DNA of 64,000 nt from Spirosoma radiotolerans (GTDB lineage Bacteria > Bacteroidota > Bacteroidia > Cytophagales > Spirosomataceae). The stretch is taken from positions 1,116,001-1,180,000 of the forward strand of contig NZ_CP010429.1 in the NCBI RefSeq assembly GCF_000974425.1, in the 5' to 3' direction. The translations under genes and the position numbers were made by a program. Below, piece after piece: positions 9,198 to 18,206 of the stretch; positions within the stretch are counted from its first letter, which is position 1; each line of letters begins with the position of its first letter. Below the pieces are notes generated by a model, which had not been told where the DNA came from, ran no database searches, and saw only the letters and a list, made by a program, of their open reading frames with translations.

Positions 9198-10553
9198 CTA
9201 CGGCCTGATGATTGTTCCATCCATTCGGCGCACCTGCCAGTTGGACTTGGTGGTGATGGGATACTTGGCCGCTTCCTTCTCGTTGATGTCTACCCCTAAA
9301 CCCGGTACTTCGTTGACCGACATGTAGCCCTTGTCCATCGTCGGACAACCGCTGAAAACAGCTTGCGTCTTCTCCGAAAAAGCCACCGCTTCCTGAATCC
9401 CAAAGTTCCACACCGCCAGATCGATGTGCGCGTGGGCCGCGTGGCCCACCGGCGACACATCCCCCGGTCCGTGCCAGGCCGTCCGTACGTTGAACCACTC
9501 GCCCAACCGGGCCACCTTCATGGCCGGGGTGATGCCCCCAATCTGAGAAACGTGAATCCGGATGTAGTCAAACCACTGGTTGACCATGGGCTCCTTGAAC
9601 TCATTGATGTTGTTGAACAATTCGCCCATTGCGATGGGCACCGTGGTGGTCTGCCGCAGTTGGGCAAACCACTTCATGTTCTCGGGCGAGAAAGGGTCCT
9701 CGATGAAGAACGGCCGGTAGTCTTCCACCTGCTTGATCATGTTGATGGCCTCGATGGGTTGCACCCGCTCATGGACATCATGAAGCAGCTCGATCTCTTC
9801 TCCGCACTGTTTGCGGACTGTCTCGAACATCTTGGGCACTGACTTGAGGTAGCCCATTACATTCATGTAGGCATCGCCTTCATAGCCGAAACCGGCCGTC
9901 TTGAAGTCAGGTTTGTCGACGTTGCTGCCCACCCCACCGTACCCGCCCTGCTGGATGCGGATGTACTTGAAGCCCTGCTCCATGAACTTCTTGACGCTGT
10001 CGGCGGTGGCTTCGGGGGTGTTACCACCGGCGTGGGTGTAGCAGGGAATGGCGAAGCGGACTTTGCCCCCCAGCAGTTGGTAAACCGGCATCTTGGCTCG
10101 TTTGCCTTTGATGTCCCACAGGGCCTGATCCAGCCCCGAGAGGGCGTTGTTGAGCACCGGCCCATTGCGCCAGTAGGAGCTCACGTAAGCCGACTGCCAC
10201 ATATCTTCGATGTTATCGACATCTTTGCCCACACAAAACTCATTGAGGTAGGTGTTGATGGCGACCACGACGGCAGCTGCCCGTTGGGTGAAGGTGGCGC
10301 AACCCAGGCCGTAGAGTCCGGGTTCGGTGGTTTCGACTTTGACCACGATGAGGTTAGATCCCTGGGGGGCGGTGGCGATGGCTTTGACCGATTTGATTTT
10401 GACCGCGGGCGTGCCGATACCGTACTGAGGTTTGATCTGTTGTTCGCGAGCCTCGGCGGTAGACATACCACCAAACAGGCCAAGCAAGCCAGCTGAAGAG
10501 CCGAAGCCTAACATTTTTAACGTGTCACGGCGACTTTGATCAGGGTTAATCAT
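9198..10553 (-). CDS. Mannonate dehydratase/RspA-type enolase-superfamily enzyme, exported
   Basis: This 451-residue protein has the ManD/RspA architecture. Predicted metal ligands are D259 (LLHDVHERV), E285 (FFIEDP) and E311 (AMGELFN). H261 and H361 (AWHGPGDVSPVGH) are the likely catalytic residues, and the family end motif GLGVDINEKEAAKYP is present. Characterised members dehydrate D-mannonate or D-gluconate to 2-keto-3-deoxygluconate; some show little activity, so the substrate is uncertain. The N-terminus is a twin-arginine-type signal (DQSRRDTLKMLGFGSSAG followed by a hydrophobic run, ending TAEA), which implies work outside the cytoplasm. It lies between the second SusCD pair and the galactonate dehydratase-like gene, all on one strand. 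Confidence 0.82.
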   Translation of the reverse strand: MINPDQSRRDTLKMLGFGSSAGLLGLFGGMSTAEAREQQIKPQYGIGTPAVKIKSVKAIATAPQGSNLIVVKVETTEPGLYGLGCATFTQRAAAVVVAINTYLNEFCVGKDVDNIEDMWQSAYVSSYWRNGPVLNNALSGLDQALWDIKGKRAKMPVYQLLGGKVRFAIPCYTHAGGNTPEATADSVKKFMEQGFKYIRIQQGGYGGVGSNVDKPDFKTAGFGYEGDAYMNVMGYLKSVPKMFETVRKQCGEEIELLHDVHERVQPIEAINMIKQVEDYRPFFIEDPFSPENMKWFAQLRQTTTVPIAMGELFNNINEFKEPMVNQWFDYIRIHVSQIGGITPAMKVARLGEWFNVRTAWHGPGDVSPVGHAAHAHIDLAVWNFGIQEAVAFSEKTQAVFSGCPTMDKGYMSVNEVPGLGVDINEKEAAKYPITTKSNWQVRRMDGTIIRP

Positions 10554-10652
10554 AAGGCAAAATGTGAGAGTTTAGCAAATTATAGTTGAGGTAGTTCATC
10601 GACGTCGTGCCCAGAAAACGAAAGTAAGTCTGCCACATGGTCGGGCGTTAAA

Positions 10653-12191
10653 TTATAGTTTTTTGTCCCACCAGACCCGTGTATCCAGCGTATTAGGTCC
10701 CTGCCGTGTAATTGCTTCGTTCAGTTTTCCTGAGTTGACAACAATCTCACTATCAGGATAAGGCATACGTCGGATGAAGTCGCCTTTTACTTCGGAGCCG
10801 GGATAAGGGTTTTTCTTCAGCGCAGGGAAACCACTACGTCGAAAATTGGCGAATGCCTCGGTACCGTCCAGGAAAGAAGCGACCCAGTATTGGGTGTTGA
10901 TCTGATCCAGCGCCTTGGTGGCGTCCAGCGGGTGAGCGTCCAGATAGGCCTTAATACTCGCTTCTGGAATGGTTGAGCCGTACGACGCCATTTGCTCCAG
11001 ATTGGCCCGGATGCCTTTCGCATAATAGTCAGCAGGAGCGCCCGTCACCCAACCCCGAACGGCAGCTTCGGCGAGTAGGAACTGGGTTTGAGCATAGGTG
11101 AGATGGTACTCAGGCGCGTCCAGTTTCAGCACCGTGGTCAGATTTACCTGGGTGAAATCCCATAGGCTGACTACCTTGTTTTGCGCCAGAACCGTGTTGA
11201 TCGATACATCGTTGTAGCCCATCGGCATACCAATTTGCACCGCTGGATCCGATGAGGCCCGCGGGGCTACCTGTTCCTGACCACCTTTGGCCCCTACGTA
11301 GCGTACGGCAAAAATGGGCAGGCGGGGGTCATTATTTGCTTTCAAATAATCGACAAAAGGGGCCGCCAGGTAGAAATTGGTTTTTTCGCGAGCCTGCAAG
11401 TGATTGGCTATGTAATTGTTATAAATAGCTGTATGCCGCAGGGTTGAGTTGTCGGCATTGGATTGCAACACACCACCAGCCACGGCTTTTTTTACGTATG
11501 TTTCAGCCATCGCCGGATCAACCTTGGTTAGCCGCATGGCTGCCCGAAGCATAAAGGAGTACCCTAACTTTTTCCACTTCGCTACGTCGCCACCATATAA
11601 GATATCCGTAACAATTGGCGTTTGCGCGGTAGTTAGACCCGCTGAAGCTTCATCGAGTTCTTTTAACAGATCTTTGTAAATATCCTGTTGTGCGTCGTAT
11701 TTAGGGGTAATAATCTCCGTGGTATACCCCTGTCCTGCTTCAAAATAGGGAATATCTCCATACGTGTCGGTCAGAATCATAAATACGTAGGCTTTCCAGA
11801 TACGGGCTGCCTGGTAGGTGTTTACCTGCAACGGATCGCTCTTAGTTTGATCCAGTACCGCCACCAGTTGTTTGAGCACATTGCGGTAAAAATTCTGCCA
11901 TACCAAGGGCGTATTGCTACTATTGACCTGGTCATAATTGGCACCGGATAATGAGCTGCCATAGGGCGTAATGATCTGTTGCACAATGCCAAAGTTGTAG
12001 GTCAGCATACCCAGCGTGCCAAACCCATCGAGGTAGTTGGTGTTAATAATGGCCTTGTTAAGTACCATTGGAGCGGCCAGAGACGTTGGGTCTACCTTGT
12101 TTGTGTTTACCGTATCAAAGCCCTGATCACAGCCCATCAGCAGACTCAATGAGAGGACCAGCGTAAGTGTATAGTTTATATTTGGTTTCAT
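10653..12191 (-). CDS. SusD/RagB-family lipoprotein (second pair)
   Basis: This 512-residue lipoprotein has its lipidated cysteine at residue 21 (SLLMGC). The pattern matches the SusD-like group that binds glycans or small oligomers: an early FDTVNTNKVDPTSL segment, YGDIPYFEAGQGYTTEIITP, ILYGGDVAKWKKLGYSFMLRAAMR and a C-terminal NTLDTRVWWD motif. The same WW(D) ending occurs in the SusD at 29984-31447, so these two are closer relatives of each other than of the first SusD. It partners with the SusC encoded 91 bp upstream; the gap carries a family 1 repeat. It probably acts in the same uptake programme as the dehydratases beside it. Confidence 0.92.
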   Translation of the reverse strand: MKPNINYTLTLVLSLSLLMGCDQGFDTVNTNKVDPTSLAAPMVLNKAIINTNYLDGFGTLGMLTYNFGIVQQIITPYGSSLSGANYDQVNSSNTPLVWQNFYRNVLKQLVAVLDQTKSDPLQVNTYQAARIWKAYVFMILTDTYGDIPYFEAGQGYTTEIITPKYDAQQDIYKDLLKELDEASAGLTTAQTPIVTDILYGGDVAKWKKLGYSFMLRAAMRLTKVDPAMAETYVKKAVAGGVLQSNADNSTLRHTAIYNNYIANHLQAREKTNFYLAAPFVDYLKANNDPRLPIFAVRYVGAKGGQEQVAPRASSDPAVQIGMPMGYNDVSINTVLAQNKVVSLWDFTQVNLTTVLKLDAPEYHLTYAQTQFLLAEAAVRGWVTGAPADYYAKGIRANLEQMASYGSTIPEASIKAYLDAHPLDATKALDQINTQYWVASFLDGTEAFANFRRSGFPALKKNPYPGSEVKGDFIRRMPYPDSEIVVNSGKLNEAITRQGPNTLDTRVWWDKKL

Positions 12192-12200
12192 GTTTTTTTG

Positions 12201-12279
12201 GGTTTATGGTATTCGGTTTACGGTTTTCTGTTACGCATAGCGGTCTTGCGTCAGCTACCGAAAGCCTCAAACCGAATAC
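12201..12279. repeat. Dispersed intergenic repeat, family 1, hairpin-forming
   Basis: GGTTTATGGTATTCGGTTTA opens the element. GTATTCGGTTT (12209-12219) pairs perfectly with AAACCGAATAC (12269-12279). The loop contains TGCGTCAGCTACCG. It lies between susD and susC, as does the copy near 4607. Confidence 0.65.
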
Positions 12280-12282
12280 TGA

Positions 12283-15200
12283 TCAAAATCGAACATTCAG
12301 GTTAAAGCCGATACTGCGGGTTGGGGGAAGCCCTGGCCAGAAGTCTAGCCCCACGCTGTTATCCGAGGAAACCAGCGCTTCTTCGGGATCCATGTTTTCG
12401 GTCCATTTCTTGATGATCAGAACGTTGTTGGCGACAGCATTCAGCCTTAATCCTTTAATGAACAGGTTCTGAGGAAGTAACTTGGTGAAGTCGTAGCCTA
12501 ACGTAATCTGCCGCAGTTTCCAGAAGCCGGCGTTGTTTACGAAATCTTCGTTGATACCCAGTGGATTAATGGATTCGTAGAAGGGCTGCACAGCCGCTTT
12601 AGTCGTGTTGATCTCTCCATTTGGATTCACTCCGTTGCCGATCACGTACCCTACATCCCGACCCGGTAACGTCCGTTTCGACAACCCGTGCCGCATGTAG
12701 TTGATGTTACGACCCGAAATCATTTTATGACCCAGTTTGAAGTCGATCAGAACCGAGAGGGATAAGCCCTTGTAGTTGAACGTGTTGGTAATACCGCCGA
12801 AGTAGGAGGGGAGGGCGTTCCCCACATCCACCAGCGTGTTGTTACGTAGCGGCATCCCACTATTTTGATCGAATACCTGCCGACCCTGCGCATCCCGCAA
12901 ATACTTGAAGGTGTACAACTGGCCGATGGGTTTGCCCACCACCTGATTCAGTACACGACCGCTGCCACCACTTACCGTAATGACGGTATCATTGGGCGAT
13001 AACCCCAGTTGTAGGACTTTGGACGTATTGTAAGAGGCATTGGCACTCACATCCCAGCGAAATGAAGGGGTAACCACGGGTGAAAACGTCAGCAACATCT
13101 CCAGCCCCTGATTCATACTCCGTCCAACGTTGATCAGCTTGCTGGTATACGACGAGGCATCGGAAATCTGAGCAGCCAGAATCTGGTCTTCAGTTGTTTT
13201 GTGGTAATAGGTAAAATCAAAGCCTACTTTGTTATTAAACAGCTTCAGTTCCAGACCAACTTCGGCTTCCTGGATACGTAGCGGACGCAGGTTTTTGTTC
13301 GGAACTTGCGAGGCATTTATGCCGCCCACCGGCACCAGTTGTCCCGACGGATTCGGGAACGAGTTGTTATCGACCTGATAATAGAGCGCGTTCGAATACG
13401 GATCTACGTTGTCTGACCCGACCTGCGCGTAAGCCGCCCGTAACTTCCCGAATGACAGCCAGGCGGGTAGCCCTTCAAACGCCTGCGAGAACACGAAGCT
13501 ACTGGTAACGGAGGGGTACAAAATACTGCGGTTAGACGGAGCCAGCGTCGAGAACCAGTCGTTTCGAGCCGTTGCGGTCAGGAACAGGAAATCCCGATAG
13601 GAGATGGTTGCCGCCCCAAACAAGGAGTTGATATTCTTCTCCGACAGCGCGTAGATGGGGTTTTTAATCCGGCCGTTGGCTACGGTGTACAGGCCTGGCT
13701 GTATAAAATCCTGTACCGTTACACTATTGTAGTCAATACGGGCGTACCGTGCGTTGCCACCCAGCGTTATATCCACACCGATTTTCCCAAATGTTTTGTT
13801 CGCTCCTAAAATGAAGTCAATGTTTCGTTCGGTGTTCTGGCGTACGTCCTGTGTATATGAACCGTTCACGTAGCCAACAGGAGCTTTGGCAATCGGCGCA
13901 TACCCATTCGGAATATTGTAATCCTGGTTTCTGATATAAAAGTCCTGAGCAATCCGTCCTTGCAGATATAGCCAGTCGGTAAACTGGTATTTGAGGGCAA
14001 CGTTGCCAAAAAGCCGGTCACGTTTGATATTCTCGAAGTGATGGCTCATGGAATAATACGGGTTGTTACGTACCAGAAAGCGCGCGATCGAAAGTTCATC
14101 CCCATTAGCGTACGTCTGATTGTCGCGCAGGGCCTGAAAAGGCATCGAATTGGCCAGTGTAAACACGACCGTCGATACCGAAAAATCCTGCGCGTTTACC
14201 TGTGGAGGATTGACGTTATTCTCCTTCGAGTAATTTATATTTCCCGATGCGGTTAGTTTGCTGTTAATGTTCTGGGTAAATCCCAGGTTAATCACTTTGC
14301 GGTTGAAGGTATTATTCTCCATAATCCCCCGGTTGTCGGTATTGCCAAACGACAGGCTGAAACCACCGTTGGTGCCGTTATTGGCTACGGTTACGGTATT
14401 GGTAAAGTTGGTGCCCACGCGGTAAAACTGCTTCACCCGATTGTAAACCGGTTCGTAAGGATAGGTTTTGTTGTCGAACAGGGTCTGCGTCATGCCCGGC
14501 TGAAACTTTTCGCCAAAACTCCACACGCCCGACGATGGGAAAGCTGTCGTTGGTCGTACACCGCCTTCGCCTTGTCCATATTCGTACTGAAAATCCGTGA
14601 AGTCCAGCGGTGTATCGGTTGTAAAATTGGCGTTATACGTCACGCCGAATCCTTTACCTGCCCCTCGGTTTTTGGTGGTAATCATCACCACGCCATCTTT
14701 GGCGCGCGAGCCGTACAGGGCCGCTGCGGTGCCTCCTTTCAGAACGGTCATCGTTTCAATATCATCGGGGTTGATGCTGCTTAACCCATCGCCCCCATCC
14801 GAACTGTTGACAGGAAGGCCTGTCGTGCTACGGGCGCTATAATCGCCACCGAGGGAGCTGTTCGTATTGTCGATCGGTACGCCATTCACAACGATGAGTG
14901 GGTTGTTCTGACCACTAAACGACGACTGCCCACGAATCCGAATCTTGGCTGTTCCAGCGGGCCCTGTTCCCATGGTGGTAATATTGACACCCGCCATTTT
15001 GCCCTGTAGACCACTCACAAAGTTGGGGGTGCGGTTGGTCGAGATCTGGTCCGCATTGACCGTCGCCGTAGCATAACCCAGTGTTTTAGCCTCTTTCTTG
15101 ATCCCAAGCGCCGTAACGACTACTTCGTTGATAGATTTAGCATCTTCGGCCAGCTGCACATTGATGATCGAGCGGTTATTGACTGGAACGGTCTGGCTCA

Positions 15201-15429
15201 CGTAACTGATGTAGGAGAAAATCAGCGAAGCGTTGGCAGGTGCATTGATGGTATAGTTTCCTGAGGCATCGGTCGCCGTTCCTACCGACGTACCACCCAC
15301 GACCACGTTGACACCGGGTAGGCCCTGGTTATCTGCGCCGGTTACTTTGCCGGTCACGCTGTTCGTTTGTGCGACTGTTAGGCCGCTACTTATCAGCAAA
15401 TAGAAGAGAAAGACTAGAGATTTTTTCAT
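12283..15429 (-). CDS. SusC/RagA-family TonB-dependent transporter (second pair)
   Basis: A TonB-dependent transporter of 1048 residues when started at MKKSLVFLFYLLISSG (15429). An upstream in-frame start would add nine residues before the signal peptide and is less likely. Domains in order: signal peptide, carboxypeptidase-regulatory-like domain (VTGKVTGADNQGLPGVNVVV), EVVVTALGIKKEAKTLGYA box typical of the longer SusC group, plug (IRIRGQSSFSGQNNPLIVVNG, VLKGGTAAALYGSRAKDGV), then the barrel, ending NLNVRF. It forms the channel for the SusD at 10653-12191. A 25-base palindrome and a second hairpin lie 47-104 bp upstream of the start. Confidence 0.94.
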   Translation of the reverse strand: MKKSLVFLFYLLISSGLTVAQTNSVTGKVTGADNQGLPGVNVVVGGTSVGTATDASGNYTINAPANASLIFSYISYVSQTVPVNNRSIINVQLAEDAKSINEVVVTALGIKKEAKTLGYATATVNADQISTNRTPNFVSGLQGKMAGVNITTMGTGPAGTAKIRIRGQSSFSGQNNPLIVVNGVPIDNTNSSLGGDYSARSTTGLPVNSSDGGDGLSSINPDDIETMTVLKGGTAAALYGSRAKDGVVMITTKNRGAGKGFGVTYNANFTTDTPLDFTDFQYEYGQGEGGVRPTTAFPSSGVWSFGEKFQPGMTQTLFDNKTYPYEPVYNRVKQFYRVGTNFTNTVTVANNGTNGGFSLSFGNTDNRGIMENNTFNRKVINLGFTQNINSKLTASGNINYSKENNVNPPQVNAQDFSVSTVVFTLANSMPFQALRDNQTYANGDELSIARFLVRNNPYYSMSHHFENIKRDRLFGNVALKYQFTDWLYLQGRIAQDFYIRNQDYNIPNGYAPIAKAPVGYVNGSYTQDVRQNTERNIDFILGANKTFGKIGVDITLGGNARYARIDYNSVTVQDFIQPGLYTVANGRIKNPIYALSEKNINSLFGAATISYRDFLFLTATARNDWFSTLAPSNRSILYPSVTSSFVFSQAFEGLPAWLSFGKLRAAYAQVGSDNVDPYSNALYYQVDNNSFPNPSGQLVPVGGINASQVPNKNLRPLRIQEAEVGLELKLFNNKVGFDFTYYHKTTEDQILAAQISDASSYTSKLINVGRSMNQGLEMLLTFSPVVTPSFRWDVSANASYNTSKVLQLGLSPNDTVITVSGGSGRVLNQVVGKPIGQLYTFKYLRDAQGRQVFDQNSGMPLRNNTLVDVGNALPSYFGGITNTFNYKGLSLSVLIDFKLGHKMISGRNINYMRHGLSKRTLPGRDVGYVIGNGVNPNGEINTTKAAVQPFYESINPLGINEDFVNNAGFWKLRQITLGYDFTKLLPQNLFIKGLRLNAVANNVLIIKKWTENMDPEEALVSSDNSVGLDFWPGLPPTRSIGFNLNVRF

Positions 15430-15475
15430 GTGGTTCAAAAGATTAAGGAAAGACAATTAGGTAATGTGGTCTGGT

Positions 15476-15533
15476 TATATCAACTTTAAAAGTTGATATA
15501 ATTATATTTTTTATGACTTTTGGATAAAGTCAT
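15476..15533. repeat. Two adjacent palindromes upstream of the second susC
   Basis: Bases 15476-15500 form a 25-base palindrome (12-bp arms TATATCAACTTT and complement around one A). ATGACTTT (15513-15520) then pairs with AAAGTCAT (15526-15533). They could be a regulator site, or a terminator for the enolase gene upstream. Confidence 0.5.
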
Positions 15534-15653
15534 CCAACCCAGACTAGGCTGGGGTTCAGAAATTCATTACTGTACTTTTTAATTAATCTTCAGGTTGTAT
15601 CTCTGCTTACGCTTACTGGACTTGACCGCTAACCAACAGCTTTTGGGACTCAC

Positions 15654-16895
15654 TTACCAGTTATGGATGGCGCCATCCGGGCTTTTCAAAACCGGGTGTG
15701 GGAACGGCGTTTTAGTCGTAACCTCCATCACGAATGTTGCTTTCTTCGGATCGAATTTGACACCTAATCCCGGTTCTGGATTGAGGTATAATTTGCCGTT
15801 TTTGAAATTGATGTAATCTTCATTAAAGTAGGCCGGGCGTTCGGGTTCGCCACCGCCCAGCTCCATCAGGCAGCGCGTAGGACTGCTAGAGCCGAGTACG
15901 TGCACCAGAGCGGCCGTCGACAGGGGGCCTGTAAAGTGGGGAATCATACCGGCATAGTGCGTCTCACAGAGAGCAGCTATCTTTTTAAATTCGCCAAGGC
16001 CGCCTGTGTTGGGTAATGTAATCCGCGTGTAGTCGATCAGGCGTTGCTCGATGAGTTCGTTAATGTCCCATCGATCACCAAATTGCTCGCCAACGGCAAT
16101 GGGCACGGTGGTCATCTGGCGAACCGTTTTGTAAACCGCCGGATTTTCGGACCGAACAATGTCCTCGACAAAATAAGGCTCCATGTTTTCGAGTGCCTTA
16201 CAAATCTTGATACCTTCCGTGGTATCAAATCGGGTATGTAAGTCGAGCGCCCATTTACCACCACCGCCCACGGCAGAGTCGATTCGTTTGCAGAATTCGA
16301 TGGTCTTTTTGGCATTGTCATAAAAATCGAAGGGTTCTTCGCCGTTGCCGCCCGTTGGCCCGATGCGATAGGCGCGTAAGCCTGCCTCGATACAATCGCG
16401 GGCGCGTTCTTCTTCTGTTTTAGCTTTGGAAGCCCGAAAGCCGGTGGCATAACATTCGACATATTCCCGGGTGGCTCCCCCCATTAATTCATAAACAGGA
16501 ACGCCCAGCGCTTTACCCTTCAAATCCCACAAGGCCATTTCCAGGGCACCGAGGGCGTGCAATTTTTCGCGGCCGGGCGGATAAAACATGCCTCGGTACA
16601 CGTTTTGCCAGATGTGCTCGATGCGGAACGGATTTTCGCCGATGATCATTTGGGCGCACTGTTCAAGCATATCTTTGGACCCGCCCTCGCCAATACCGAT
16701 CAGACCCGCATCTGTCTGAATTTCAACAATACCGCGTGCCTGGTTGAAAAGTGGTTTGTTATAACCGGGGGCACTGTAATACCTGATTTTAGTGATTTTA
16801 AGTTTAGGAACCGCCTGAGCCAGACCCATTGGCAGCCCGGCCCAGACCGCCGTTGAACCGACTAATGCAGACTTGAGAAAGTTTCTTCTTTCCAT
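15654..16895 (-). CDS. Mandelate racemase/muconate lactonizing-type enolase-superfamily enzyme, exported
   Basis: This 413-residue protein is the third enolase-superfamily enzyme of the locus. Predicted Mg ligands are D218 (ALDLHTRFD), E244 (YFVEDIV) and E270 (IAVGEQFG); H220 and H320 (IPHFTGP) are acid/base candidates. The family includes sugar-acid dehydratases, racemases and cycloisomerases, and I cannot place this one on a substrate. The N-terminus is a Tat-type signal: MERRNFLKSALVGS, a hydrophobic run, then AQA cleavage. It is the first gene after lacI, with a near-perfect operator-like palindrome 80 bp upstream of the start, so it is probably the most directly regulated gene of the cluster. 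Confidence 0.82.
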   Translation of the reverse strand: MERRNFLKSALVGSTAVWAGLPMGLAQAVPKLKITKIRYYSAPGYNKPLFNQARGIVEIQTDAGLIGIGEGGSKDMLEQCAQMIIGENPFRIEHIWQNVYRGMFYPPGREKLHALGALEMALWDLKGKALGVPVYELMGGATREYVECYATGFRASKAKTEEERARDCIEAGLRAYRIGPTGGNGEEPFDFYDNAKKTIEFCKRIDSAVGGGGKWALDLHTRFDTTEGIKICKALENMEPYFVEDIVRSENPAVYKTVRQMTTVPIAVGEQFGDRWDINELIEQRLIDYTRITLPNTGGLGEFKKIAALCETHYAGMIPHFTGPLSTAALVHVLGSSSPTRCLMELGGGEPERPAYFNEDYINFKNGKLYLNPEPGLGVKFDPKKATFVMEVTTKTPFPHPVLKSPDGAIHNW

Positions 16896-16897
16896 AA

Positions 16898-16958
16898 AGT
16901 TAAGGGTAAGGAATATAGGAATTAAGGGCTAAGCGTAATCAGTTAAGGGTAAGGAATA
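16898..16958. repeat. Two 18-base direct repeats upstream of the enolase gene
   Basis: AGTTAAGGGTAAGGAATA occurs at 16898-16915 and again at 16941-16958, 43 bases apart, in the leader between the operator-like site and the start codon. Confidence 0.6.
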
Positions 16959-16974
16959 GTCAAATTCAGTTTCC

Positions 16975-16992
16975 TGCTTAAACGATTAAGCA
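16975..16992. promoter_or_regulatory. LacI-type operator before the enolase gene
   Basis: TGCTTAAACGATTAAGCA is a palindrome with one broken pair. The symmetry extends two more bases each side (16973-16994), with a central CG. It sits between the end of lacI and the next gene, 80 bp before that gene's start, and shares its core with the sites at 9044 and 18118. Confidence 0.65.
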
Positions 16993-17003
16993 GGACGTCA
17001 AAA

Positions 17004-18044
17004 CTAAGCTTTCAGTGTTTTCTTTGTTTTTGACGACGCACGTTCAATTAATTCTGCCTGCATCAGTATCTGGGCGGGTTCGTCGGGCTTGTTTTTCAAT
17101 TTGTTTATCAAAAGTTCAACGGCTGTCTGGCCTAAATGCACAATGGGTTGTTTTAGGTAGGTAATGGGGCAATAATAAAGTTCAAAGACTTCAGCCTGTC
17201 CGAAACTAACGATGGCCAGCTCATCCGGAACCTTCAATCCCAGCTTATTGATGTATTTTAGTCCACTAACTGCCAGGCTGTAGGTAGCAAACAACAACGC
17301 GTCAATCGGCTGGTCGGATGAGAGCATTTCATCCAGTGCCCGTTTAACTCCGCTCTCAATATCATTGATCCGAACCTCTTTCAGCCAGGATGAATGGTGT
17401 GTTATGTTGTTATCCTGAAGTGCATCCCGATAGCCTCTTATCCGTTCCTTCATGTGAAAAAGCTGCGAATCGTAGGCAATCATGCCAATGTGCTTGTACT
17501 TATTGCGGACCAAATGTGTACCGGCGTCATACGATGCCTTGTAGTGATCAGTCGAAACGAAGTCCGTCGCTATTTCCGGGAAATACCTGTCCAGTAGCAC
17601 AAACGGAATATGCTTGTTCTTCAGGAGTTGAACTTGCTGGTCAGAATTTTCGGCCGATACAATGATAAATCCATCTACCTGCCGGTTGACCAGTACATCG
17701 ATTAAATCCTGTGACTTTTCTGCATTTTCGTCAGAACTACCAATAATGACCGTATATCCATATCGTTTGGCTTCATCTTCAACTACCCGGGCTATGTTTG
17801 CAAAAAATGGGTTCGATATATCGGCAATAATCAAGCCTATGGTATGCGTTTTTCCGCTACGTAAACTCTTTGCTAAATGGCTGGGCTGGTAGTTTAACTC
17901 CGAGGCTATCTGCTTAATCTTTAAAGCGATCTCCTGCCCGACCCGGCTCTCTTTCTCTTTTCCATTCAGCACATAAGACACCAACGCTGTAGAGACCCCC
18001 GCTTTCTGAGCTATATCTTTTATAGACACCTTCGTCTTACTCAT
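17004..18044 (-). CDS. LacI-family transcriptional regulator
   Basis: This 346-residue regulator has a classical LacI helix-turn-helix at residues 7-26 (IKDIAQKAGVSTALVSYVLN), a hinge helix region NYQPSHLAKSLRSGKT, then a periplasmic-binding-protein-like sensor domain beginning TIGLIIADISNPFFANI. LacI-family proteins usually repress catabolic genes until a sugar or sugar acid binds. The gene heads the whole minus-strand locus. Its own upstream region carries an operator-like palindrome abutting a TATATTTG promoter box, and related palindromes precede two dehydratase genes. Autoregulation and control of the locus are inferred from that. The inducer is probably a locus intermediate, but it cannot be named. 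Confidence 0.93.
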   Translation of the reverse strand: MSKTKVSIKDIAQKAGVSTALVSYVLNGKEKESRVGQEIALKIKQIASELNYQPSHLAKSLRSGKTHTIGLIIADISNPFFANIARVVEDEAKRYGYTVIIGSSDENAEKSQDLIDVLVNRQVDGFIIVSAENSDQQVQLLKNKHIPFVLLDRYFPEIATDFVSTDHYKASYDAGTHLVRNKYKHIGMIAYDSQLFHMKERIRGYRDALQDNNITHHSSWLKEVRINDIESGVKRALDEMLSSDQPIDALLFATYSLAVSGLKYINKLGLKVPDELAIVSFGQAEVFELYYCPITYLKQPIVHLGQTAVELLINKLKNKPDEPAQILMQAELIERASSKTKKTLKA

Positions 18045-18109
18045 GCGATCAATGTGTGTTCAGGCGCACACGAATAAGATGGACGTTACCTGATGGAGTT
18101 ATTATGACC

Positions 18110-18117
18110 CAAATATA
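18110..18117 (-). promoter_or_regulatory. Promoter -7 box of lacI
   Basis: On the minus strand this reads TATATTTG, a full match to the Bacteroidota TAnnTTTG box, 66 bp before the lacI start. An ATTG lies about 21 bases further upstream as a possible -33 element. The operator-like palindrome lies between the two. Confidence 0.55.
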
Positions 18118-18135
18118 AGCTTAACCGATTAAACA
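18118..18135. promoter_or_regulatory. LacI-type operator overlapping the lacI promoter
   Basis: AGCTTAACCGATTAAACA shares GCTTAA.CGATTAA with the two operator-like sites at 9044 and 16975. It lies immediately upstream of the TATATTTG box, where a bound repressor would block transcription. Autoregulation is inferred. Confidence 0.6.
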
Positions 18136-18206
18136 AAGCAATAAATATTATTATTTCTACTATTTTTTAGCTTATTAGGTAGTGAATGTATAGGCAGACG
18201 ACGCGC

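Noticed and set aside
9079-9327. An 82-codon plus-strand frame over the inverted repeat
   Set aside because: It spans repeat DNA and the end of the dehydratase gene on the other strand.
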